Source of the DNA: Polymorphobacter fuscus
GTDB lineage: Bacteria > Pseudomonadota > Alphaproteobacteria > Sphingomonadales > Sphingomonadaceae
Reading direction: 5' to 3'
Length of the DNA stretch: 64,000 bases
Assembly: GCF_011927825.1 (NCBI RefSeq)
Contig: NZ_JAATJI010000001.1
Location: 992,001-1,056,000, forward strand
How positions within the stretch are numbered: the first letter of the stretch is position 1; the number at the start of each line of letters is the position of its first letter. The notes beneath the pieces are model-generated. The model searched no databases. It was not told the origin of the DNA and worked only from the letters and a program-made list of their open reading frames with translations. The position numbers were made by a program, and so were the translations under genes. Shown piece after piece: positions 1 through 7,793 of this stretch.

Positions 1-1539
1 GGCCATGACGCCATCGTCAAGTTCCGCGGCCTGTCGCACGATCCGCGCTCGCAGGTCGATTATCTGACGCTCGAATATGTCCATGGGCCGAGCCTGGAAG
101 ATCAGATGGACCATGGCGCAGTCGATGCGCAGCAGTGCCGCTTCCTGCTGCGCCGCCTCGCCTCCGGCCTCGACGCCGCGCACGACAAGGGCGTCTATCA
201 TCGCGATCTGTCGCCCGACAACATCCTGCTGCGCGACGGCAAGATCGAACGCGCCACGATCATCGATTTCGGCATCGCCAAGGATTCGGACACGTCGAAA
301 AAGACCGTCATCGGCGCCGGTTTCGGCGGCAAGCTGGGCTTTGCAGCGCCCGAGGCCTTTGGCCTGTTCGGCCGCCAGATCGGCCCCTGGACCGACATCT
401 ACAGCCTGGCGCTGGTCGTCGCTGCCGCGGCGCGCGGCAAGGTGATCGACATGGGCACCGCCACCCCGATCGACGCCATCCAGGCCCGGCAGGCCGTGCC
501 GGCGCTCGACGGCGTCGAACCCTGGCTCGCCGCGGTCCTGGCGCGCATGCTGGAACCAGACCCCGCCAACCGCATGCGGTCGATGGCATCGGTCATCGCC
601 GCCGTCGACACGCTGCCGGCGGTCGGCACGCCGTTCGACGCCGACACGGCGCAGGACCTCATCGCCGCCGCGGCGGCGGGCGCGCGCGAGACGACGGTTC
701 CACCCGGGCCCGCCGCCTTCGTGCGCGTCGAGCCGCCGCGCGAAACAAGCGATCTCAAGCTCGTGCGCGCCGATGCGACGCCCGCCGCCGAACCCGCGGC
801 GCCCAGGTCGAAACTGCCGCTGGTCATCGGCGGCGGCGTTGCACTGGCGGCGGTCGCCGGCCTCGCCATCCTGTTCACCGGGGGCAAGGACAACGCCGAT
901 CCGGAAGCCGCCGCAACTGCCGCCACCAGCCCCGCCGCGCTCGACTGGCCCGCGGCCCGCGCCGCGCTCGCCGCGCTGCCGTGCAGCGACATCCGCGCCG
1001 TGCCGCCGGGGCCGGGGGCGACCAGCCTCGCCGTCACCGGCTGGATGGCGGCGGGCACCAGCGTTCCGGCAACGGCCGGCGGTTACCGGCTGGACAGTTC
1101 GGCCGTGATGGCGGTGTCGCCCGCGCCTTCGCCCGAAACCTGCGCCATCATCGGCCGGGTCCGCCAGGCGGCCGGCGACGCCGGCGTGCAGGGCAATCTC
1201 AAGATGCCCGGGGAGACGGTCTGGAAGTTCGCGCAGTTGCAGGACGTCGGCGGCTATCTGCAGATGCCGATCGGCCTCGGCACGCTCGGCAAGCCGCTCT
1301 ACATTGTCAACATCGACGACGGCCAGACCGACCCCGTCAAGCGGGTCAGCGCCGGCCAGGTCCCCGCCGGCACCGCCGCCTTCCCCTATCAGGGCCGGCA
1401 GCCGGTCCGCTATCTGCAGTTCTTCCTGTCGGCACCGACGCTGCCCGACAATGGCGCGGAAACCGGCAGCGGCGCCGCCGTCAGCCGCGCCTGCGCGTCC
1501 GGCTGCGAATCCACCAGCGGCTGGGTGATCCTGCAATAG
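1..1539 (+). CDS. Ser/Thr protein kinase, PpkA-like, C-terminal part (5' end outside window)
   Basis: The reading frame is open from base 1, so the N-lobe is missing. The visible part has a kinase catalytic loop HRDLSPDNILL, a DFG motif (DFGIAK) and the rest of the C-lobe. A Pro/Ala-rich linker follows, then one membrane segment (LPLVIGGG..LAILFTGG, about 830-895 in bases), then an external domain of about 200 residues with paired cysteines ending in GWVILQ. This is the layout of T6SS-linked kinases (PpkA type) that phosphorylate FHA partners; a TagH-type FHA gene lies at 3604..5022. Ser replaces the usual Lys of HRDxKxxN, which to my recollection is common in this kinase group. The gene is convergent with the T6SS operon. 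Kinase identity is certain; the T6SS role is inferred from neighbours. Confidence 0.88.
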   Translation, partial: GHDAIVKFRGLSHDPRSQVDYLTLEYVHGPSLEDQMDHGAVDAQQCRFLLRRLASGLDAAHDKGVYHRDLSPDNILLRDGKIERATIIDFGIAKDSDTSKKTVIGAGFGGKLGFAAPEAFGLFGRQIGPWTDIYSLALVVAAAARGKVIDMGTATPIDAIQARQAVPALDGVEPWLAAVLARMLEPDPANRMRSMASVIAAVDTLPAVGTPFDADTAQDLIAAAAAGARETTVPPGPAAFVRVEPPRETSDLKLVRADATPAAEPAAPRSKLPLVIGGGVALAAVAGLAILFTGGKDNADPEAAATAATSPAALDWPAARAALAALPCSDIRAVPPGPGATSLAVTGWMAAGTSVPATAGGYRLDSSAVMAVSPAPSPETCAIIGRVRQAAGDAGVQGNLKMPGETVWKFAQLQDVGGYLQMPIGLGTLGKPLYIVNIDDGQTDPVKRVSAGQVPAGTAAFPYQGRQPVRYLQFFLSAPTLPDNGAETGSGAAVSRACASGCESTSGWVILQ

Positions 1540-1575
1540 GGGTCGCGCGGTCGCGGCTGCATCACGCCCGCCCGG

Positions 1576-2370
1576 TCACGGGCGCGGCGGCCATTGCCCC
1601 TGGCCGCGCAGCTTGCGGATTTCGGGCGGCGACGGCGGCGGCCAGGGGTAGCCTGCGCCCTTCAGGCGCGCGACGACGCCGGCCAAGGCAACACCGTCGG
1701 CGCCGGAACGATCGACCCGGCTGGTGTTGGCAAAACTCGCCACCGAATGACCCGACGGCGGGACCGTCCATGGCGACGCGCCTTTTTCAAGGAGCACGGC
1801 GACCGCTGCCCAATGGTCGGCGCCCGCTGCAGTCAGCGCCGGGGTCATGCCGATGCTGTTGCCGGCCTCGACCTTGGCGCCGGCGGCGACCAGCCGTTCG
1901 ATCGCCGGCACGGCCCCGATCAGCGCCGCTTCGTACAGGGGCGTTTCGCCGCCATGGGTGCGCGACGGGTCGGCGCCCGCCTGCAACAGCGCGTCGAGCA
2001 TCCGCATGTCATCGGCGCGCGTCGCGGGGTGGAGCGGCGTGCGGTCGGGCCCGCCATCGGGGTTCGCCCCGGCGGCGAGCAGCGCCTTGACCATCGCCAC
2101 ATCGCCGCGTTCGACGGCGATGAGCAGCGGCGTCTCGCCGGCGCTGCCGACGGCGTTGACGCGGCTGGGCGGCCCCTTGGCGGCGGCGATCGCGGCCGCG
2201 ACATCGCCCGACGCCACGGCACGGATGACGGCGCGGTCGTCCGCGCTGGCAAAGGCTTCGATCGACAATGCGGCCATGTTGCTACCCCTTGATACCGGCC
2301 GGCAAGCGGCGACTTCGGCAAGCCCGACGACCATCAGTGCCAGCCACAGCCTGTTGACGGCAATGTCCAT
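1576..2370 (-). CDS. Ankyrin-repeat lipoprotein, putative immunity protein to the PAAR-lipase
   Basis: This 264-residue protein starts with a hydrophobic leader ending in a lipobox-like VAAC (Cys23), so it is probably a periplasmic lipoprotein. About four to five ankyrin repeats follow (for example GETPLLIAVERGDVAMVKALLAAGANPD and TPLHPATRADDMRMLDALLQAGADP). Its ATG directly abuts the stop codon of the upstream PAAR-lipase gene with no spacing, so the two are very probably translated together. A periplasmic lipoprotein encoded immediately after a T6SS lipase is the usual arrangement of an immunity protein. The immunity role is inferred from position and location only. It is the last gene of the operon; about 35 bases separate it from the convergent kinase gene. 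Confidence 0.8.
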   Translation of the reverse strand: MDIAVNRLWLALMVVGLAEVAACRPVSRGSNMAALSIEAFASADDRAVIRAVASGDVAAAIAAAKGPPSRVNAVGSAGETPLLIAVERGDVAMVKALLAAGANPDGGPDRTPLHPATRADDMRMLDALLQAGADPSRTHGGETPLYEAALIGAVPAIERLVAAGAKVEAGNSIGMTPALTAAGADHWAAVAVLLEKGASPWTVPPSGHSVASFANTSRVDRSGADGVALAGVVARLKGAGYPWPPPSPPEIRKLRGQGQWPPRP

Positions 2371-3600
2371 TCAGCATCCCTGGTCCCGCTGGTCCGCCTT
2401 GATGCCTTCGGTCACCCAGTCCATGCCATGGCGATCGACGGGGTTCATCTGCTGCAGCGTCGTCTTGCCCGCCGGCGGCGCCAGCGGCAGCGTCCGCCGC
2501 TCGCCATAGGCCTGCGGCAAGATCGGGCTGTCGCCCAGTTCGCGCCCCAGGATCCAGCCACCGACGAGGCCGCCCAGCGATGGGTGCACGGCCCCGGCAA
2601 GCGCCTGGAGTCCCGTCAGAACCAGCGCGCGATTGTCCTGCACCGCCGACAAGAGCTCGCCCGGGACATTGTACGACGTCACCGGCGCGGCCACCGCCGG
2701 ATATTTGCCGACGGTGCGCGCGCTCAACCCCGCCGCATTGAAGGTCGTCGCCGGCCGGCCGGTGGCAGCGGCCGCGGCACTGGCCAATCCGCCACCAAGC
2801 GAATGGCCGGTGAAGGCGACCGGGCCATCGCTGGCTTCGGACACCAGCCTGCCGATGTTGATGGCGCGGTCATAATGGTCGGACTTCATGCCGACGCCCT
2901 GCTGGGCATTGGCGATCCAGTCCGCCGATTCGGCAGTGCCGCGGAACGCCACCGTATAGGCCGGACCAGCGGCGCTGTCCTGGACGAACACCTCCGCCTT
3001 GAACGTTGATCCAGCCGGCGCCAGGTCCTGCGGCCGCAGACCGAGCATGGCCAGTTCGGCCGGTTCGTCGACCTGGCGATAGCCGGGGGGCAGCGCCCCG
3101 CTGCGGCCGTAGGTGTGTTCGGCAAGCATGGCGCGATCGCTGGCGACCGCCAGTTCCATGCACGCGCTGCTCGGCGGTGCGACCACCGGCGGCGCCACAC
3201 CGGCGGCACCGAGACCGGCCGCCATCGCCGCGAGCGCGCCGCCGGCGCCGCCGGCCGGACCACCGCCCGCACTGGCACCGCCGCCACCCCCGCCGCCGCC
3301 GCCGGCGGCTTCGCCGATCAGCACGGTGAACATGCCCAGGGTGATGACTCCGCCATGGCTGGTCGGGTCACCGATGCGCGCCGCCATCTTGCCGCCGACC
3401 AGAACCGTGGGCGACCCCATGATGATGGTATCGACCGGCCCCACGCACACGCACATGTCGCCCATCCGCGCCTGCGGCAGTGATCCGGTCAGCACCGTCG
3501 GCATCGCCGGTGGCAGGATCGGCCCGCCGACATGCGGCACCACGCCCGTCACCATCGGGCAGACATGCAGGTCGGTAACGCGCGCCGCCGGCTTGCCCAT
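2371..3600 (-). CDS. PAAR-domain T6SS effector with class 3-type lipase domain
   Basis: 409 residues in two parts. Residues 1-97 form a PAAR domain (PAARVTDLHVCP, MGDMCVCVGP, AARIGDPTSHGG), which caps the VgrG spike. A Gly-rich linker at about 98-125 includes nine consecutive Gly. Residues about 145-409 are an alpha/beta-hydrolase lipase with the nucleophile elbow GHSLGGG (Ser267) and a probable catalytic His391 in VDRHGMDW. Such specialised effectors ride on the VgrG tip and hydrolyse membrane lipids in the target cell. The vgrG lies two genes upstream and the candidate immunity gene directly downstream. The lipid class attacked cannot be told from the sequence. Only three bases separate it from the FHA gene. 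Confidence 0.9.
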   Translation of the reverse strand: MGKPAARVTDLHVCPMVTGVVPHVGGPILPPAMPTVLTGSLPQARMGDMCVCVGPVDTIIMGSPTVLVGGKMAARIGDPTSHGGVITLGMFTVLIGEAAGGGGGGGGGASAGGGPAGGAGGALAAMAAGLGAAGVAPPVVAPPSSACMELAVASDRAMLAEHTYGRSGALPPGYRQVDEPAELAMLGLRPQDLAPAGSTFKAEVFVQDSAAGPAYTVAFRGTAESADWIANAQQGVGMKSDHYDRAINIGRLVSEASDGPVAFTGHSLGGGLASAAAAATGRPATTFNAAGLSARTVGKYPAVAAPVTSYNVPGELLSAVQDNRALVLTGLQALAGAVHPSLGGLVGGWILGRELGDSPILPQAYGERRTLPLAPPAGKTTLQQMNPVDRHGMDWVTEGIKADQRDQGC

Positions 3601-3603
3601 CGC

Positions 3604-5022
3604 CTAGGTGTCGCGCTGGTCGACGCGCGCCAGGTTGCGCGCATAGGCTTTCTTGAAATTCTTTGCGAAGACATCGAGATAGGCGGCTTCTGTCTCGTCC
3701 GCCATGGCGCGGAATTCAGCCTCATAGGCTTGCCACAATGCCGCATCGCGCGCCTGCGGCAGCAGCCGTGACAGCAGCCCGGTGCGCCCCGGCCGCGCCC
3801 GGATGGCGGCCGGCGAAAACCGCTGGATGGTATCCTTCAACGCCTCCTGCATCGCCGCCATCAATGCCAGCTCGTGCGCCTGCAGGTCCTCGAAGGCACC
3901 GCGCACCGCCAGCGGGCCGGGCAGGAAGCCGCGGTCGGGCTTGCCGACGATCTGGCGCAGCGCTTCTTCCGCCGATCGCGTCCATTTCAGCGGGTTGTTG
4001 CCGTCGCGCTGGAAGGTCGTCACCTCGGCGCCGACACCGAACTGGTTGCGCAGCCGCGCCCGGGCATAAAGCAGCTGGATCAGCCCGTCGGCGGTCTGCC
4101 GCAGCAATTCGCCCGCGGCTGCCAGCACCGATTCAGGCGGGACGTCGTCGACATCGCGCGGCCGCAATCCCGCACCGGCGAGGAAGCGCGCGAACAAGGC
4201 GCCGTCATTGCCCGCCGGCGCCGGCGCCGCCGTCACCGCCGGCACCGGTTCGGCGGCGATCATGGCCGGCGCCGGCGGCGTGAAGTCGACCGGTGCCTGT
4301 GCGGTAAGCGTTCCCCAGATGCTCGCCGGGTTGGCCGCGACCGGCGGCGCCGGAACCGGCGTCACTGCCGGACCCCAGGCCGATGGGGCGGGCGTTGCCG
4401 CACTACCACCCAACCCGAAGATGTCACTACCGGCCGGACCTGCGGCGGGTGCGGGCGGCGCCGGCGGCGCGAAGCCGGCGGGCACCGGCGGCACCCCCAA
4501 CCCGAACATGTCGACCGCGGTCGCCACCGCTTCGGGCGGCCGGAAACCGTCTTCGACCGGGCGGTCGCCCGACGAAAAGATCGCGCTGCGGCCCGGACGC
4601 CCGAAGGCATCGGTTGCCGCCGACCGGTCGGGCTGTTCGTCATACCGGCCCCACAGGCTGGCGCCCGTCGGCACCGCGCCGCCCCCGGCCGACCCCGGCT
4701 GCACGCCGGTGTCGAGCGCCACGCGCACCGCATAATGGCCGATGCTGACCAGATCACCGTCCTGCAATTGCCACGGCGCCGCCAGCCGGTCGGGCGCGCC
4801 GTTGACATAGGTGCCGTTGGTGCTGCGGTCGGTCAGCCAATAGCTGCCATCGCGATAATCGACTTCGCAATGCACCGACGAGATCAGCGCCTGCGGGTCG
4901 GGCAACGTCCAGTCGACATGGCCGGCACGGCCGATGACCAGGCCATGGCCGTCCAGCGCCTTCACCACCGGGTCACCCGAGGTCAGCGACGCAACATTCT
5001 CGATCGTCAGCCGCAGGCTCAA
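3604..5022 (-). CDS. tagH: T6SS-associated FHA-domain protein (TagH/Fha type)
   Basis: 472 residues. The N-terminal FHA domain (about 27-95) has the phosphothreonine-binding signature LVIGR..SSVHCE..NGTYVNG. A long Pro/Ala/Gly linker follows (about 110-290). The C-terminal domain of roughly 180 residues matches the T6SS FHA C-terminal family (FLAGAGLRP.., LLYARARLRNQF, NNPLKW, AFEDLQAHELALMAAM). In other systems PpkA phosphorylates Fha to trigger T6SS assembly, and a matching kinase is at the left edge. I chose a TTG start at 5022: it gives SLRLTIENV at the N-terminus, has GGAGGAGAG just upstream, and overlaps the end of the preceding gene by four bases. The open frame runs further upstream but would overlap that gene entirely. 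Confidence 0.88.
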   Translation of the reverse strand: MSLRLTIENVASLTSGDPVVKALDGHGLVIGRAGHVDWTLPDPQALISSVHCEVDYRDGSYWLTDRSTNGTYVNGAPDRLAAPWQLQDGDLVSIGHYAVRVALDTGVQPGSAGGGAVPTGASLWGRYDEQPDRSAATDAFGRPGRSAIFSSGDRPVEDGFRPPEAVATAVDMFGLGVPPVPAGFAPPAPPAPAAGPAGSDIFGLGGSAATPAPSAWGPAVTPVPAPPVAANPASIWGTLTAQAPVDFTPPAPAMIAAEPVPAVTAAPAPAGNDGALFARFLAGAGLRPRDVDDVPPESVLAAAGELLRQTADGLIQLLYARARLRNQFGVGAEVTTFQRDGNNPLKWTRSAEEALRQIVGKPDRGFLPGPLAVRGAFEDLQAHELALMAAMQEALKDTIQRFSPAAIRARPGRTGLLSRLLPQARDAALWQAYEAEFRAMADETEAAYLDVFAKNFKKAYARNLARVDQRDT

Positions 5023-5600
5023 TGGCTCTCCTCCGTTTCGGCGATCGACTGGCCCAGCGCCAGCATCGCGTCGATCTGCACGGCCAGGCGCTGCGATCCC
5101 TGCGCCAGGCTGGCCAGCAACACCGCCGCCGCGACCGCTTGGCCAAAGGCGCCCGGCGCGGGTGGCGCCCCCTGTGCCAGCTCCGCCGGCCCCAATGCCC
5201 CGCCCGACAGGAACACCGCCACCCCCGCCGCCCCTTCCGGCACGTCGAACCCGGCCCGCTGTGCCTGTTCGAACACCAGCCGCCGCCGCTTGTCGCTGGG
5301 ATCGGCCAGCCAGGCGGCAATGCCGCCGCGCAGCTCCGCACGCGCCGATCCATCCGCCGGCGCCGGCGTCAGCGCCAGGCATTCGCGCAACCACCGCACC
5401 GCGTCGAAGCGCGGCAGGCTGTGCGCCAGAAACCGCAGCGCCGCCTGCGGGTCGGCAGCACGCAACATGGCAAAGGCCGCCGCCGGCGGCGCGTCCTGCC
5501 AGCCGGCCAGCGCCGCCTCGACCTGCGCCGGCCCGGCCAACTGCCCGGCGCGGGTCCATTTGACGCGCCGCCACGGCGCTGCGATCGCGCTGGTGGCCAT
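5019..5600 (-). CDS. DUF6931-like T6SS-linked protein of unknown function
   Basis: 193 residues, Ala-rich and mostly helical, with no signal peptide. It resembles what I recall of the DUF6931 family, found beside PAAR and VgrG genes; the stretch GVAVFLSGGALGP and a following Pro-rich turn are the most distinctive part. The ATG (5598-5600) overlaps the vgrG stop codon (ATGA) and its own end overlaps the TTG start of the FHA gene, so it sits inside a coupled T6SS operon. A chaperone or adaptor role for loading effectors onto VgrG is conceivable but nothing in the sequence proves it. The family name is from memory and uncertain. Confidence 0.65.
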   Translation of the reverse strand: MATSAIAAPWRRVKWTRAGQLAGPAQVEAALAGWQDAPPAAAFAMLRAADPQAALRFLAHSLPRFDAVRWLRECLALTPAPADGSARAELRGGIAAWLADPSDKRRRLVFEQAQRAGFDVPEGAAGVAVFLSGGALGPAELAQGAPPAPGAFGQAVAAAVLLASLAQGSQRLAVQIDAMLALGQSIAETEESH

Positions 5601-7528
5601 CAGTTGATCTGCACCAGCGAACCCTTGACGACATGGATCCCCGATGCTTCGGAATTGACCATGACGCCCTGGGTCTTGACGCTCATCGTGCCCTTGATCT
5701 CGACATTGACGCTCGCCATCGTGATCTTCGCCGGCTCCAGCTTCAGCGAGCTCGCGCCGCATTTCAGCTCGATCGACTGGGCCGCGTCGGTCAGATGCTT
5801 GCCCATGTTGATCTTCACCGTCTGGTTGCCGGTCTTGATCGTCAGTTCGTCGTTGCCGACATCGATCGTCGTCGTCCGGTTACCCTGCTTGATCTCCAGC
5901 ACCTCGTTGCCGAGCTTCAGCGTCGTTGTGCGGTTGCCCTTGTTGAGCGTGCGAGTCTCGTTGCCCTTGTCGATGATGCTGTTGAGGTCCTTCTCGGCAT
6001 TGAAGAACACCTCCTCGCTGTTCGCCTTGTCCTCGATGCGCAGCTCGTTGAAGCCGCTGCCCTGCGGGGTCGATCGCGACTTGAAGGTGCTGCGCGTCTT
6101 GTTCGCCGGCAATGGATAGGGCACCTCGTTCTGGCCATTGTAGACGGCACCGGTGACCAGCGGCGCGTCGGGGTCGCCGTTGAGGAATTCGACGACCACC
6201 TCCTGGCCGATGCGGGGCAGCACGAACGCCCCCCATTTGGCACCCGCGACCGATTGCGCCACGCGGATCCAGCACGAACTCGTCGCACCGCCGTCCTGCA
6301 CCCGGTCCCAGTGGAAATGCACCTTGATCCGGCCATGCTTGTCGGTGTCGATCTCCTCACCCGCGGCCCCCGCGACGATCGCCGTCTGCGGGCCATAGAT
6401 GCGCGGGCGCGGCGTCTTCATCGCCGGCCGGAACTGCACCGTCGCCGGGATCAGCTCCATCTGCACCGTCAGCTCGTCCTCGTCCCCGGCACCGCCGCGA
6501 TATTTGCCGCCGGCATAGACATGGGTGGTGGCGACGATCAGATATTTGATCGCCGGCGCCGTGGGACCCGCCTTGATGGCGATAACATGGCCCACCGCCG
6601 CGGCAAAGGCGTCGCCTTCGGCAGTGCAGCGCTCCGCATCGGCGCGCGCCGCTTCCACCAGATGCGCGCTGATCGCAGCGCCGCGGCCATCGCCGGTCGC
6701 CTTGGTGAAGCCGCCGGGATGGACGTGAAGCTCGGCGAGCCTGGCCTTGTCCATCGTCGACACCAGCGTGGCGGTCTTTTCGGTCTTGAGTTTCTGGGTG
6801 GGCGTCAGAAAGTCGAAATCGGTCACCGTCGCCATGTGCGGGGCGACTTCGAAGCGGCGGGCAAAGCTCCAGATCGCGCCGCCGGGCCGGCCGATCCCAT
6901 CGGTATAGGGGCGCACCTCGATCGCGGCGTCGATGCCCGGCACCGGGACATGGTGCGACTTCTGGTCGGTGGCGACCATTTCATGCTCGTTCGGCGAATG
7001 CTTGAAATAATAATAGATGCCATGGCGTTCGAACAGGCGCGAGATGAAGTCGAAATCGCTTTCCTGCCACTGCACGCAATATTCGAGCGCCGGGAAGGAT
7101 CCGATCGAAAATCGCAGCCGGGGGCCGATGCCGCTGCGCCGGCCGGTGACGTCCTTGGCGATATCGTCGACCTTCTGGGCCTGGTAGATCCGGCTTTCGA
7201 TGTTGATGTCGAGAAAACTCGCCCAGGGTTTCAGCGTCAGCCGATAATGCGACCCGGCGGTATCGCTGTCCAACTCGGCAATTTCCCACAACCGGCCGTG
7301 GAAGGCGCGGCTGCGTGCCGGCCCCGCCGCCACCTCGATGGAGATCGGCCCGCCAAGATGCTCGTGCAGCGTCGCCGCGCCTTCGGTGACGATGACATCG
7401 GCGGTGATGGTGAAAGGCTCGCTCAACCGCTCGACAGCGGTGAAGCGCGTCAGCACGGCGGCGTTGTCACCGCCGAACGGAGTCTTGATCCGCGCCTGTC
7501 GGTTGGCCTGCAACAGGTTCGTGGCCAT
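5600..7528 (-). CDS. vgrG: Type VI secretion tip protein VgrG (TssI)
   Basis: 642 residues. Residues from about 1 to 430 match the gp27/gp5-like VgrG core (RFTAVERLSEPFTITADV, a phage-baseplate-like hub, GRIKVHFHWDR, CWIRVAQSVAGAKWGAFVLPRIGQEVVVEFLNGDPD). The C-terminus is a repetitive beta-prism needle with GN-x-T repeats (NKGNRTTTLKLGNE, KQGNRTTTIDVGND) and no obvious extra effector domain, so toxicity is probably delivered by the PAAR-lipase. The ATG at 7528 was chosen because MATNLLQANRQ matches family N-termini and has a purine-rich GGAAGGATAGGGGG upstream; the frame extends 31 codons further without support. First gene of the minus-strand T6SS operon. Confidence 0.95.
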   Translation of the reverse strand: MATNLLQANRQARIKTPFGGDNAAVLTRFTAVERLSEPFTITADVIVTEGAATLHEHLGGPISIEVAAGPARSRAFHGRLWEIAELDSDTAGSHYRLTLKPWASFLDINIESRIYQAQKVDDIAKDVTGRRSGIGPRLRFSIGSFPALEYCVQWQESDFDFISRLFERHGIYYYFKHSPNEHEMVATDQKSHHVPVPGIDAAIEVRPYTDGIGRPGGAIWSFARRFEVAPHMATVTDFDFLTPTQKLKTEKTATLVSTMDKARLAELHVHPGGFTKATGDGRGAAISAHLVEAARADAERCTAEGDAFAAAVGHVIAIKAGPTAPAIKYLIVATTHVYAGGKYRGGAGDEDELTVQMELIPATVQFRPAMKTPRPRIYGPQTAIVAGAAGEEIDTDKHGRIKVHFHWDRVQDGGATSSCWIRVAQSVAGAKWGAFVLPRIGQEVVVEFLNGDPDAPLVTGAVYNGQNEVPYPLPANKTRSTFKSRSTPQGSGFNELRIEDKANSEEVFFNAEKDLNSIIDKGNETRTLNKGNRTTTLKLGNEVLEIKQGNRTTTIDVGNDELTIKTGNQTVKINMGKHLTDAAQSIELKCGASSLKLEPAKITMASVNVEIKGTMSVKTQGVMVNSEASGIHVVKGSLVQIN

Positions 7529-7699
7529 CCCCCTATCCTTCCCCCTCCATGGCGCTGGCGCCAGCCGGTTCCCGACTGTCGATCTGCCGCGCAATGCTTG
7601 CCCTGCCGACTGTCTAAACACTTTTTGTCGGATGCGAAACGTCTGTTGATTGGCGCCGTATTTGTAAACGGTCTGATAAGCTCTGCTAAAGTCACGGCT

Positions 7700-7730
7700 T
7701 TGTGCAAAGTCAGTAGCTGTCCGTTACAAT
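7700..7730 (+). promoter_or_regulatory. Candidate sigma-70-type promoter for the 7794 gene
   Basis: In the divergent gap between vgrG and the 7794 gene, TACAAT (7725-7730) is a near-consensus -10 box and TTGTGC (7700-7705) a weak -35 with a long 19-base spacer. The stretch 7600-7740 is visibly AT-richer than its surroundings, as expected of a promoter region serving both directions. Prediction from motif only. Confidence 0.35.
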
Positions 7731-7793
7731 CTTGGCTACACACGGCGCCGGGGCTCCCGGCGCGGAGAACCCGGGGAAAAGGGGCGTCCGGAA

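Noticed and set aside
5023..5634. Extended N-terminus for the FHA protein
   Set aside because: The added 200 residues are Arg/Gly-rich and duplicate the DUF6931-like gene in another frame; the TTG at 5022 has a strong ribosome site.
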